Positions 1-12,200 of a stretch of 64,000 nucleotides of DNA are shown here, piece by piece. The notes under the pieces were generated by a model. The model did no database searches. It was given only the letters and a program-made list of their open reading frames with translations, and had not been told where the DNA came from. The translations under genes were made by a program, and so were the position numbers. Every line of letters starts with the position of its first letter. The stretch's first letter is position 1. This stretch comes from Apostichopus japonicus (taxonomy: Eukaryota; Echinodermata; Holothuroidea; Aspidochirotida; Stichopodidae): positions 12,303,303 to 12,367,302 of the forward strand of contig NC_092581.1 in NCBI RefSeq assembly GCF_037975245.1, given 5' to 3'.

Positions 1-2653
1 GACCAGCGAGTAGCGAGACCAGATAACGCCTGTCCCAGAAAGAGAAGAATCCCTTGCAATAACTAAGTACATTGCACAACATGTCCCAAATGTAATGACC
101 CCTTGACCCCATAAGGCATGTGTTATAACACTTGACCCCATAAGCATGTGAAATTGTAACATTAGGTTAGGCAACTGAGATTGAGCGCTCTGCGGAGGGG
201 CACAACTTAATGATCTGGCTGGGACTTGAACCAATTACTCATAGCCTTGACGGCTTGACCATAACGATCTCGAGTGACAATTAGCCTGATGTGTGCTTTT
301 TGTGATGTGTTGGAAGAAATTTAACTATTAGTAAGTAACCTTTGAACTCTATCAGTAACAAGAACAGGACTCCATTGCTCAATATCGACCGGAGATTTAC
401 TCACAAGACTGAGGCAAACGTTTAACCAAGTCGTAGTTTCTGAGTTACCATATTTAGATGTACAATAGTGTCATATAGAACCACACACAAGAACAGTTCA
501 GTTCAGTTAATATATTTCGCATATACATAGACATACAAAAGCAGTGCAGTAATGGTATATACAGGATACTAGAAAAACATAAAATGTTTATCAAAGCAAG
601 AACAAATGCAAGCTGTATTGCAAAATATACCTTTAAGTCTTCAGAAAGGAGTCAAACTGTACAATTAATCATACAAAATATGGACAAATGGGGTAGTCTA
701 CTTTATTAATGAAGAAAAAAAGGGGGGTACTTGGTAATTACGAAGAGGGGCAACTTTTGAACAGGTTTGATATGTGTAGCAAATACCTGTAGTACAAAGG
801 GCACCCGATTGCCTCCAACTCAGCTTCTCAGCAGGTCTGGTGTAGTCTGCAATACCAGCGATCACCAAACACTGCAAAGCAATGAATCACAACTTAGGAA
901 GTTAAAAATTTAAAATTACTGACTCCTAGGATGGAGAGGGTCTCCATGACAGGGAGAGGAAGGAGCAGAATAGGAAAGGTTGAAGTCCAACAAGAGAAGA
1001 GGGGACACCAAATCTCACAGATAAATTAAATATCGAGGTAGGATATTTGCAAGTGATCATACATCATCATGTTTTCTCCCTTTACCCATCCCTCGCTTTC
1101 TAGATTAACATATTAAAATTGGAAACCAAACAACAATAAACACCTGCGATATTCAACACGCTTCTTGCAAGGCAAATAGTCAATATGACCAGGGGGGTAG
1201 GAGCTGGGGGGGCACGTGCCCCACCCCACTTTTTTTTCCAAAATAGCAAATGTGCCTGAATGGCAAATATAATGTGCCCCTTTGATGAAGAACTGTCTTT
1301 TGGATATCTTAAGCCTTTGTTAATTTTAATATGTATTTTAATAATTTATTTTTAGTCTGTACATACTACTTTTAAGATGCATCCCATATCTTTTTGTAGC
1401 AAAGTGAACAATAAACAATCTCAATAAATAGTATTGATAGCATACTAACACATCATATATATTTAAGTGATATGGCCGGTGTGTATCGGTTTATAGCATA
1501 ACAAGTGGTTGTTGTGGAATGAGAAAGTGCCACTCTGATGTTGTGCCCCCTCCCCACCCCCCCCCCCCCCACAATTTTTTGGAAGCTACCTACACCCTGA
1601 ATATGACACAGCAGTTACAGACTTTAGAAAGATCACAGTGTGGCAAAAGTAAACAAAGAAACTTAGAGAAACAAAATATGTACAATATAAATGTTAATTC
1701 ACTTTAATTCAGTCAGGTTTGATGAAATTCTTTGCAAATTAAATAAAACCATGTTCTTTTTTCCCAATAAGGTTCAATTTCCGGCACCGATGCTATGATT
1801 TAATTCTTCTCCCCACCAAAAGAAAAACCAAACCAGTATGAAGAATTACCCTTAACAATTACTACTTCTACTGTACCCCTCCCTACGATTTTAAATTATG
1901 TACAATTGGATATCGCTTGTAGTAGGGTATGTGCAATTCTAGGAGTTTACAAGTTGTAAAGGCAACACTGCAAGTGTGGGTCTGCCTTTTCAAAAACTTT
2001 GAGACTTTAGAGGCATTCAAATAATAATACATTCAGTTTATAACTTTTTGCACAGCTCTGTGTACTAAAACTTACCCATTTGAAAGTTGGCGCCCAAAAG
2101 AAGATGGTTTTCATTCCTAAAGAGAGTTAAGAAAAATGGTTAGTTTTATAATAAAAAATATGCAATGACAGAAACATTTCAAGGTAAAATTCTTCATCTA
2201 ATAATTCTAAATATAATAACTAAATCACTGTAATCTAATTATGTCATTTCAAGATTTAGCAGTTTGGTATAATAATGAGTTACACATAAACAGCATAATT
2301 TAAAAGCCAACCAGCCAGCCAGCCAGCCAGTTGAATTTCACATATTCAATGTTTTTCTCACCAGACTCTATCAACGGCTATTCTTGTAACAAGTCTGTCT
2401 CAAGATTTCAATGTGAAAGTGACTTACTGTACACAAAATCTGTCGACTTTTTTTTTTAAAGTTTCATTATTAAATAAAGGTACAAACCTGCAGGATGGTT
2501 CCACAGTGGGCGAAATTTCTCGGGTATCGCTTTCTCGACTGACGCATCAAGACGTGCCCAGAGGGTGGCGCCCTCTACCGGTTGTGTACTATAGCCTCTT
2601 TGTCCGTAGAGCACCCTGCGTAAAATCACTCCAAACCTTTGACTTCCAGCCAT
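1..2653 (-). CDS. MPC2: Mitochondrial pyruvate carrier subunit 2 homologue, 5' four exons, gene continues past the window edge
   Basis: Subunit of the inner-membrane heterodimer that imports pyruvate into mitochondria. Four exons join in phase on the minus strand: 2653-2488 (phase 1, donor gtttgt), 2116-2076 (acceptor ctttag, donor gtaagt, phase 0), 871-787 (acceptor tttgcag, donor gtattt, phase 1), and 29-1 (acceptor gggacag), which runs off the window. The spliced product reads PEKFRPLWNHPAG, then KTIFFWAPTFKW, then IAGIADYTRPAEKLS, then GVIWSRYSLV. These are the diagnostic MPC2 blocks, in order: amphipathic N-terminal helix, PEKxRPLxNHPAG, first membrane helix with FFWAP, RPAEKLS loop, and the start of the next helix. 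107 residues are visible; family members are near 127, so only a short C-terminal part is missing. The N-terminus is about 20 residues longer than the human protein and is Arg-rich (RFGVILRRVLYGQRGYS). Only the splice sites are inferred; the homology is recognised from family knowledge. Confidence 0.93.
1190..1599. mobile_element. Non-autonomous hAT-type element inside MPC2 intron 2
   Basis: The ends are imperfect terminal inverted repeats: left CAGGGGGGTAGGAGCT, right (reverse complement) CAGGGTGTAGGTAGCT. They are bracketed by a perfect 8-bp direct repeat AATATGAC at 1182-1189 and 1600-1607, the target-duplication length of hAT elements. The 410-bp body contains G/C homopolymer runs and no coding capacity. 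It lies between MPC2 exons 2 and 3. Confidence 0.85.
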
Positions 2654-3722
2654 CTTGCAATGATTTTATTAACTTGGCAGATGAGAACCCTAGTGGAAGA
2701 TAATGTACAAGATGATTGTCAGGAGTAGCAGTATATAAGTGAGTTTTTGCTTAATATATTAATTTATCATATTAATTAATATTAATTATTAATTAATAAT
2801 ATTAATTTGTATAATATTATTATAATTTCCTCACAGTTTTGAGGTACAGCTTGAACAATTTGAGGCCATTTGAGATTTAAACGATAGTCCAGATAAAAAT
2901 TGTATGTTTACGATAGTGGAAGGACGAAAATGTTTTCTATAGTAAGCCTGCTGGTGAAATTTGTAATCAATTCAGGACTATGTATTGTGTCCATTTCGAG
3001 ATAACAGCATCTGAAGTTGATACATTTTGTGCCAAAAGTGAAATGCGAAGCAAAAAGGTGTGATGTCATAGTCTATGTGTGCTGACAAACTTGTTTTATG
3101 TTTTTCTTAAAAATGTACATCCAATAACTTATTGAAAGTGGGATGCATTACATTGCATCACTTACAAGCACTACAATCATTGGACTGGGGGAGGGTGGGG
3201 GGGGGGGTATGGTGGTATGTTTAACTTCAGATGCCATGTAAAGGCACAGTTGGAACTCTAACCAATCCAAGATCAAAGTTCCAATGTGGACTTGGAACTG
3301 AGGTCCTAATCAAATGTTAACATCACACCACATGCGTTAGTTTGGGGGTTGTGTTTCCAGTGCAATTTGCTCATGCTGTAGATAGAAAAATGGGTTAAAA
3401 ATGATTAGATCAAATCACACCGCTCTGGTGAAGGTCAATGGAATTGTTCCAAACCTGAGAGCTATTAATGGGGGGGGGGGGGGTGCAAAGTAAACCATGA
3501 TACAGATAAAATAGGCCTTAATCTTTTTCAAAATGAAAATTATTTCATTTTACAGGCCTAGCTTACAAGTACCGTAACTAGTAAGTTTTAACCATCTGTA
3601 TTTTTGATAACCTATTGTAGATCAATCAAAATTTCAAGAATTGTTATCAGCATCAAACTTTTGTTTCGGTGCTGAGATGATATGCAATCCCACTGAAGGC
3701 ATTTTTTTTATGCTCTTATTTC
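2654..3722. other. Upstream flank of MPC2 and gene-free DNA
   Basis: This contains the presumptive promoter side of MPC2 on the minus strand, then AT-rich sequence with TTAATATTAATT repeats near 2755-2800 and two G-runs (3186-3210 and 3471-3483). I see no TATA box or exon that I can support. Confidence 0.4.
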
Positions 3723-3803
3723 CAGGGACGTAGCCAGTATGTAGCACTCTAGGCCCTGGCCTACAGGGCGTAGCCAGTTTGTAGCACTGTAGGCCCCGGC
3801 CTA
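3723..3803 (+). repeat. Tandem duplication of about 41 bp starting with a hAT-like end
   Basis: Two copies (3723-3763 and 3764-3803) differ at a few positions. Each begins CAGGGaCGTAGCCAG, the same word that forms transposon ends elsewhere in this window. No second end or target duplication was found for it. Confidence 0.7.
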
Positions 3804-4189
3804 CAATTTTTTTGGCCAAGTTATCTTTTTTTTAAACACCCATAATTCAAAATCCATAAGCTTGCTGGACGAGTTTAAGAGTCTAGACAGGAAAAACTAT
3901 TGAAATGAACGTAGCAAGAATATGGCTAAATTAGGTGACCTATTCTTCTGTCATCTAGGCTGTAATTTCTATCGCGTGCCGTTTCATTTAACACTCTTCC
4001 CGCCGAAAAAGACTAGGATCCGATCTTGTCAGGTTTTTAACATCTAATTAATACTAACCATGATTAACTATGCCAATAGCTTCGGCAAATGCTAAAAGGT
4101 CTTTCAGCGCAATGCGCAGAATAAAAAACTATGTGCGTTCTACAATGAATGAAGAGAAATTCAGCGGTTTTGCACTCATGCAAATCCAC

Positions 4190-4968
4190 CAGTGGTGTAA
4201 CCAAGGGGGGGGGGGGCGTGGGTGAGACAGCCCCCATGAAAGCTTGTCGCCCCCTAGTCGCCCTCCCACTGGGATTTGGGGTGTCGGAAAAAAAATTACA
4301 TGTGCGCAAAATATATTACTGGTCTGAACAGTCTCGAATCTCCATGATGACCACTCATGAACGACCCTTCGACCGCAGTCGCACATGCAGTCGCGGCGGA
4401 TAGCTTCCTTCGCCTATAGTATGTCCGGGGACATTTTGGGGTATCGTTCCTATAGGCCTATATCTAAGGCCCTGGGGTCATTCCTTGACTGACTTGTTGC
4501 AATATAATGTGCCCATTTCGAAGTAAACTTATTCACAGATTGTTAGTTGTCATGGGTTTGAACAAATGAGGGGTATTCTATCCAAACATAGGGCAAAATG
4601 GGGCTGGGGTTCCCAGTTCGCCCCATCATTTGTCAACTTGTACTGGGTTCTAATGTTGATGTCAATTGGAATCTCTAATAACTGAAATAATTCACCAAAA
4701 ATTAAGGCTGCATGAACTTTATTGCAGATTTCCTGAGTGACGAATTTGTAATTTTCTCCCGAAATCACGCAACTAGATAGCTGCTATCCAGCCTGGCAAG
4801 TGCCATCTCCAGCGATCTGGCAGATATTGAAATCTGAAATTTTCTTGGTACGCTTCGCGCCGACCGATGGTGGCGCTCCGCTTAGATAGTTACAAGACGC
4901 CCACCCGGGAAATGGTCAACCCCCCAGTGCCCCCCCCCCACTGAAAAAAAATCCTGGCTACTCCACTG
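4190..4968. mobile_element. Non-autonomous hAT-type element with shared core
   Basis: Left end CAGTGGTGTAACCAAGG and right end (reverse complement) CAGTGGAGTAGCCAGGA form terminal inverted repeats. Flanks AAATCCAC (4182-4189) and ACATCCAC (4969-4976) match at 7 of 8 positions. The right half carries the GC-rich core found in six places in the window (4850-4890: TACGCTTCGCGCC then TGGTGGCGCTCCGCTTAGATAG). Poly-G and poly-C runs sit just inside the two ends. No open frame of note. Confidence 0.8.
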
Positions 4969-5250
4969 ACATCCACAGAGACTTTGCAATTGACGTTGAT
5001 GCTGTGCTGAAGATATTTGCATCAGATGGCAATCGTCGGATAGCTCTCGCCTTTCTTATTAGGCTAACTTAAAACATTTACTAGTTACAGTTGTAGCAAA
5101 GACAATTACTGGCTGTAGTTGTATCAAAGACAATTCTGGCTTTTCTTTGTATCTACAAGTATCACAATTTGAAAAGTAAGACTACTCCGTACATGTACCT
5201 TGCTAATTTTAAATACATTATGTAGTATACAAATAATGAATGGTTATGAG

Positions 5251-5299
5251 TGTAATGTTCCATTCAACTCGGCTGCGCCTCGTTGAATGGAACATTACA
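5251..5299. repeat. Perfect 18-bp inverted repeat with 13-nt loop
   Basis: TGTAATGTTCCATTCAAC at 5251-5268 is exactly complementary to 5282-5299. The loop is GC-rich. Weaker complementarity extends outward to about 5235 and 5345 (ATGAATGGTTAT against AACCATTCAAT). It looks like the tip of a foldback element or the remnant of one. Confidence 0.8.
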
Positions 5300-5639
5300 T
5301 CTTCCAACTCATGAATATTTGCACTATTGCACGAATGGAAACCATTCAATATTTGTTTTATACAACATATTATATATATTAAGACCGGTAAAATGCACTC
5401 ATGCAACAGATTGTTTTGAACAGACAGGTTTCTCTGATCTTACTATTGAAAAAAGTGCTATCAAAAAATATAACCCATGGTTCTATTTCATAGTGTGGAA
5501 TAGAGCGGATTTTGCATGCAATAAACGAGCAATTGACCAATCAAATGACCAGAATACAATAAGGTGTTGCATAACGTACTATTTTGTTTTTGGGTTTAAA
5601 AGTGATATTGAAAGAGGTGTCTCAAGTTAGCATGAGGCC

Positions 5640-5793
5640 AGGGAACCAGAATGAACACTCGGGAAGGGCCGTTTCCGGCCATCTGGGGGGTTTATAAAAC
5701 CAAAAATTTTCTTGTACGCTCCGCGCCAACCGATGGTGGCGCTCCGCTCAGACAGTTGTGCCTACAGCTTTGAAAATCCTGGCTACGCCCCTG
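5640..5793 (+). mobile_element. Truncated copy of the hAT-type core family (right end)
   Basis: This carries the core (TTTCCGGCCATCTGGGGGG, then CGCGCCAACCGATGGTGGCGC) and a right end GGCTACGCCCCTG at 5780-5792. No matching left end or 8-bp duplication was found, so the left part seems to be missing. Confidence 0.6.
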
Positions 5794-6979
5794 ATTTCAA
5801 ACAAAAAAAGTTCACAAGCTGAACCAAGTTTTAACCAATTGCCAGACATGATACGAATTAGCATCAGGCTCAGTTACAATGTTGAGGCATACTTCAATCA
5901 CGCAATTGGTCCAAAATTCTTTGATATTCATGAGGGTGTTTTCCAAAACAGAACAAAGACATTATCTGCAAGATACAACGTAACCAAACGTTAGCGTGTT
6001 TTTTACAATCAAACCACTATCTTTCTGACATTGAAATGTTGAAGAGACTGAACTTAGAACCCTCCATGCCACAAGTTGGCTACAGTTACTGTAGGCTAGG
6101 CTAGCTTTGTGCGTTATACTAGATAGTATTGTATTACTGGGCCTAGGCTATACTGTAGCTGCTACTACTACTAGAAGCAGTGGCACTAGGCTAGAACAGG
6201 CATAGGAGTTGGTGAATCTTAAGTTAGTAGTACTAGTAGCCTAAAATGTAGTTGTTCCGCTACCCTTGCCAGTCTTGGATGAAGTTATATTCCTAACGTT
6301 AAGGCTATATTTGTATGATAACATTAGATATCTGTACTACACTACAATAGTAGTTCATTAGTAGTACGACTACTAGTACTAGGCCTACTCCTTAGCCTGC
6401 ATTTCGGACTGTCCAAATATTATCGGTGGAATGAAGCCAAATTTGGCGGCAGCAGAAGTTGCACGATTAGTTGTAGAAAGCACATGGGCGTGCCGACTTT
6501 TTCTGTCATGGGTCTACCTGGTTCATATCCCTTTCTTTTCTGACATTCACTGCAGGCCTAGCTGAGTGTTTTAATTCCCGTTCACAGACTAGCAATACTG
6601 CATATTTCCTTAGCGCAATTTGCACTCGACGGCGAGTCATGGTTAATGCTTGTTTCTTACTTGCACCCGTACGTATTGATCACCACCAATTTATAGTAAA
6701 TTACGCATGTGTGTGAAGGAAAGGAAAACCATGAGTAACGTCATTCTACCATATTGTGTTTACCTAGACCACTTGCACACAGTGCAAGGCAGGTCTTTAT
6801 AGGCTTTATGCACAGCAAATTTTATCAGAGAGCCAGCTCAATAATTTTCAAGAATTTAAGTAATCTGTCACTAGCTGAAAAAATCATTTAAAAAACTATA
6901 TGAAAACCCGGACGCTTCAATATGGGTCTGTCACATTTCCTGGGAAAGAAAAACGTATATTAAACTCTTTCATTTCCAC
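5794..6979. other. Gene-free, TAGGCC-rich sequence
   Basis: About 6060-6400 is dense in short CTACTAGTA and TAGGCCTA words. I see no exon with paired splice sites and no transposon ends. Confidence 0.4.
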
Positions 6980-7318
6980 CAGTGGCGTAGGAAGGTACTT
7001 TTGAGTGGGGGGACTGAAGACTGATGGCCGACCTGGGGGAGGGGTCTAAGGGGAGGGGGTGTTCCCCTCCCCTTTGGAATTTTTTGCATTTCCAGGTGGC
7101 CTCAGATGCGATTTGGTGCAATATAGCACACTTCAACACCCACTCCATTTTGTAAACTTAATTTTGTATTTTCACCTAGCCTTAGATGCAATTTGGTGCA
7201 TTTGCTCCAAATGAGGTTTTTTTTTCTCATTTGGAAATGAAAAAGGGGTTTTCTGACTTGCGAAGCGGGGGGGGGGGGGGGGCGGAATGATACTTCCGCC
7301 CCTCCACATTTTTCACTG
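6980..7318. mobile_element. Possible hAT-type element with internal tandem segment
   Basis: The left end CAGTGGCGTAGGAAGG resembles the other elements and the right end is CACATTTTTCACTG, but the flanking 8-mers do not match. Internally, a segment near 7085-7130 (CCTCAGATGCGATTTGGTGCA) recurs near 7180-7205. A long G-run lies at 7267-7282. The borders are uncertain. Confidence 0.4.
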
Positions 7319-9201
7319 ATAGTACGATACTACACGATTCAACGTCGAAGTAACCATGGCGAGTTGAAAAATGGGATAAGAGTGGTCCAATCTATTTGTT
7401 GACCACGAAACCCAGCGTTTCGAGTGTCATGTCATGCCACTTTGGGGACGAAGCTTTGGTTGGTATCTATGACAACCATTTAGGAGATATTGATGTCAAG
7501 CAGTGCTTTGCTACGTTCATATTACAAGGCGTGCACGGTTGCTAGCAACATTTGCGAGTTTCCTACGCGGAATCGAAGCGCGCGTTCTAGGGTATTGCGC
7601 AGAGCTTTATATATATTTAGTCTATATATGGCTCTGGTATTGCGTCATGTAGTTGAACACTTTTCATACAGAAGTAGTTAACAGTAAGACGGTATGCGAT
7701 CATACGCGCGCATTAAATTATGGTAATTTGGAGATTGCGTCGAGTTATCCATCGTGACGTCACATACAATGAAAAAGACACAATGAAGATCACGGTTACC
7801 TTACTGTATACCTACTACCAGTTCTATTTGCGTAGCAAAGCGAACACAGTGTATATTTGCGTACAAGCGATATATAATCCAGCGATTTCTCACCTTTCTC
7901 AAGAAGATTTCATTTCAGCACTTCTGGTAAGTATATTAACGAAAGGTAGGCTAGTCTTATTTCAAAACGACCATTTTATACAGCTATTAATAAGAACAGA
8001 AACCGCTGTTGTTAACACTAAAGGATTTGTCTGTTGATGCCTTCATCACCATTTCAATTTTCTCAAAGAACCACCAAAATACCATATTATATGTGACAAA
8101 ATATCATTCAATACTTTTAATATATTTTTAATAAGCCTGTACATTAAAATGACGCTTACAAACAGCAGGCTCAGTCTCTATAGGCTAGGGACACGTTTCA
8201 TATTGGAAGTGGAATTTACGAAATATACTTTATGGAAGGGTCAAGGGCGCCACTGCGTTTACTTCTGCCACTATAGAAAAATCAGAGTGAATCACCCCCC
8301 CCCCTCCTCTCCCACTGACAGACAGAATATTGCAAAACGTCTAGTGTTAAGTACATAAATATATCAATATAATTATGTGTAAATGGTACAACCTAAACAG
8401 TATAGACATTTCTCAACATCATTTCAAAAGTTGCAAAGTATGACACCATTTGGCATCCAAGCACACTCCGTTTTTCCACAATTTCTCAAAAGGAAGGGGA
8501 AACCATGCATCAGACCCCGCACCTGGACGAATTAACATCTGTCTCCCCCCCCCCCCCCACCCAGTACAAAAAGAAAATTGGTTGCACCCCTGCAACGGTA
8601 TATTGTCAAAAACATTGTAACGTATATGACGATTATCTTAAGATGACTAGAAAGGTTATTGTGCTTTAGAAGATTGAATTTTATAACACATGCCGCGTTT
8701 ATGGATAAACAAAGTCATTAGAAGTTTTATCTCTGTTCAAAAAAGGTGGCTTAGCAGAGAAATTTACCCAAACAAGAAAGTTCTGCTTCTACCCTTACCC
8801 AAGTTCCACTGTATTCCGTCAGTCAAAGGCTCTTCGACAATTAACCTGGTTTATTCATTTATACTTGTTAGTAGTTTAAGCTCCCAGTGGGCAAATGTAT
8901 AACATTTTGCTAATGGCCTGTTAAATGTGTAGAAGATACAGCGCAATGTTTCTACTATATTATACCTGCACATTCAGTCGGAAGACACAATTTATGTAAA
9001 ATCAGCTCGGTTATCCACTCTATCGGTAAGATGGTTAAACTAGATGAATTTCAAGGAGACGCATCCAAGTAGACCGGAAAAAAAAGTAATTATTGTTTCT
9101 ATGCATTCAACTAAATTAACATGCAGTAAGATGTCATATTTTTGTTAAAGAATGAGTAAAAAATTTAATAATATTTTCATCGATGTTTCAATATTTAGTT
9201 G
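7319..9201. other. Intergenic DNA upstream of the kinase gene, with a repeat at about 8398-8593
   Basis: No supported gene. The stretch 8398-8593 is similar to 43446-43640 (shared TTTCAAAAGTTGCAA, CATCCAAGCAC and GGAAGGGGAAACC blocks) and ends GGTTGCACCCCTG, a transposon-like end. Its own left end and target duplication are not clear. Open frames at 7490-8037 have no recognisable motif. Confidence 0.4.
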
Positions 9202-12200
9202 ATGACAATGGCAGCCGGAAGTAAACTGATGAAACCATTTACCTCGGATGAACCACCTCGCCCTAGGTGAGCCTCTTGTGATCTTTGCTGACAAACTTTT
9301 CGTTACACATATTTATAATGCTTTGTATAACGCATTTGTGTATTATATAGTCGCTATATGATGAAGTGCTCTTTTTAAGTGATTAAATTACGTCATCATA
9401 TCATATTTGTATGGTAATCGGCGATACAATTGGTTACTTGCAAATATAATATTTTCTTTTTTTTTCCACAATAAGAAGGATTGTCTATATATTTTTGTCT
9501 AGGCAGTAAAACCCCTCTCATCCCTTTCCCTGTACCAAGAACAAACATATACGTTTTCTATTTTTAATTAAATAGTCGAAAATGGTTGCTAAATTCAATC
9601 ATACACACAATGGTAGATATTATTTGTCTATTGTTTCTTTTTGTGACACATCCAACAATTAACAATTATGCCGTTCGTTAAGGCATTCCGTTGCAAATTT
9701 CAGTAAGACTATTTTGTAATCTCGCTTGATGTAAAGTGCTTGTATATGTCATGCAAACAATTACTCTGTAGGTTTAAGTTAATGACTTCTTTCTCTCCAT
9801 AGGCGTAAAGTTTGGAAGAGGGTAATCCTAAACCTTGCCTGTTGCTGCAAATCACGTGATGTTGATGATGATATGACCAGCTACGAATCTTTGACGTCAT
9901 ATTCAGCGAGACTACCATCGCTGCATTCCTCCTTCACGAGTCAGCTCCAGGGCGCCCTCAGTCATTCGACTGTTTCTTTGTGCGAGACCAAAACAAAAAT
10001 CTCGTCAATCTCAAGCTTTCACCGAAAAGATGGAGACCATATGCCTAGATCTCCTGCAAACATCTGCTCGGAAGAAACAGAATTCCAACCATGTTTTCCA
10101 GCAATCCTTACTTCGGGAAAGTTTTCGAACTTCCACACCAGCAGAAGTCTCGACTACACTAAAAGGCACCAAAATAACACCAAGCAACAACGGCAGCAGA
10201 CGATGAGTCTGCAGATATCAGCACCAATGGCTCTATCATCACTCGACATCTTGATGATGATGATTAACCAGCCAAGCTTCGACAGACCTTTCCTTAACGT
10301 CACCAAAGAAGCTTCAACACCTCCATGCACCAAACCCATGTGCGGGATTGTGGACACCGATCCTGCCGACATCACAGTGTCACAACCCATCAGTGACGTC
10401 ACTCTTCACTACTTATCTCCAGGCGAGTGTCCATTCAATGTTGAACTCCTTCAACGTCATAGTTCAACAACCATGACATCATCGGTCGATACCATCCATC
10501 AATCAACCTTGATGATACCTCAGCGAGCTTTCGGTACATCCACCGATCGTATCTTCAACAGCATGATTTCCGTCCGTGTCGAGTCGGACGTCAAAGATTG
10601 TAACTACCCACTGGCTCGCACACAGTCATGTGGAGAGTTTCGATTCTCTTCCATCACCTTACCTGCAAACGCTGGTCACATGACTTCTTCAATCCATGAT
10701 CCATGTCGGTTTGTTCATGGATGCCATGATACCATTCCTGAGGTTACATTTAACGTCACAGTTTCTGCTCAACATCAGGTTTCTGCAACTCCTATGTACA
10801 AAGTGATGACCCACCAACCACACTGTTACATGTCTCCTCGTTCACGCCATAGCTACTCAGTGCCCGTCTCCTTCCAACTAGCTACCTTCTCAGTGATCAT
10901 CAACAGGAAGTGCTTCTCTCTCAGTGCCTTAATTGTGAGATCTTCATCACGTAGATTGAGACAGCCATCGGTCTCAGCTCTCTTCAAGCATTCCTCCAAT
11001 GCCACGATGTCATATGAAGTCCAGAATACATCCACCAAAGCTACAGTATCAGACCATTGCGGGACACCAGTTACAGCATTTGCTGCATCATCTACTACTG
11101 AAGTAAGGTCACTGGTAAATGAAGGTCCCCGCGCAGCCGAACAGAAGTCGTCTATTGTTCCATGGTTGTCAACAACAGAGCCAATTGGAGGAACAAATGA
11201 TTCGGGAGGCTTTCAAAGATGTGATTTCAATACCTTCCAACCAATCACCGGCACGGGACAAGTGAAACCAAGACATGGTTACGCTGCAAATCGAAACGTC
11301 AACGCCCAATCAGAGAACCAATCAAAATGTCTGAGATCGACCGAGACATTTGTGCAAACTGATAGTAACTTCACCTTGCTAGATGGCGTCGTGTGTGAAT
11401 ATGCGATAAACGCATACCCATTGGCCACAGATACCCAAGCACTTGACTCAAATAACAACTATCAACTCTTCGGCAACGCCACAGAAATTCATAATTCTCA
11501 GCCAACGAACCATGGTTATGCAGCAATCGGGGGAAACCAATATGCAACCTTTGATAATTCAAATCAGTATGGTTATACTAGTTATATGAATGGATGTGAT
11601 GCAACAGCTAACTGGGGACCAAACAGTCAATGTAACCAAGGTTATCAATACCCATGGCCATATGAAAATCAGGGACTGGATTCTACTGGCCGACTTCTGC
11701 AAGCTCCATCGAACAGATGGGAGGTTGGTGCTGCAGTGGGCGGAGATTCAGACGGCATCTTCGGAGGCTACTTCCCATCCCAAGAAAACCATGGACCTAA
11801 TTGGAACAACGACTTCCATGATGATCGCCTTGCTGTTGTTCAATCATCACAAACTGTTGGCTGGGACGTACCAAGCTTTGACCAATACTTTCATCATGCT
11901 GAGAAAACCGTTATTAACCAATCGACTTCACCGAAAGACTCGGCAGAATCGAAAGTTAAACCATGTTCGTCCAAATCAGATGATCACATTTCCGTGAGTA
12001 GACATATAATTTGTAGTTGATGAGAAGAGATTAATGAACTGGTGTGTTAAAGGGATACACTTTATATACGTTGATAAAATGGTAGTTTTTTATCAGTCGT
12101 TTTCGTTTCGTCTATACAGAAAACAAAAAATCATCTTAGTGACAATGCAGTCAAGCAAACGAAGAACACTTCATCAGGAATAAAGACCTCCGACAAGTAA

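Noticed and set aside
3723-5793. One large transposon from CAGGGACGTAGCC to GGCTACGCCCCTG
   Set aside because: The ends match, but the flanking 8-mers do not, and a complete element (4190-4968) with its own duplication lies between.
11590-11997. 135-codon plus-strand frame inside the long kinase exon
   Set aside because: Out-of-frame shadow of the 730-residue exon, which joins in phase to both neighbours.
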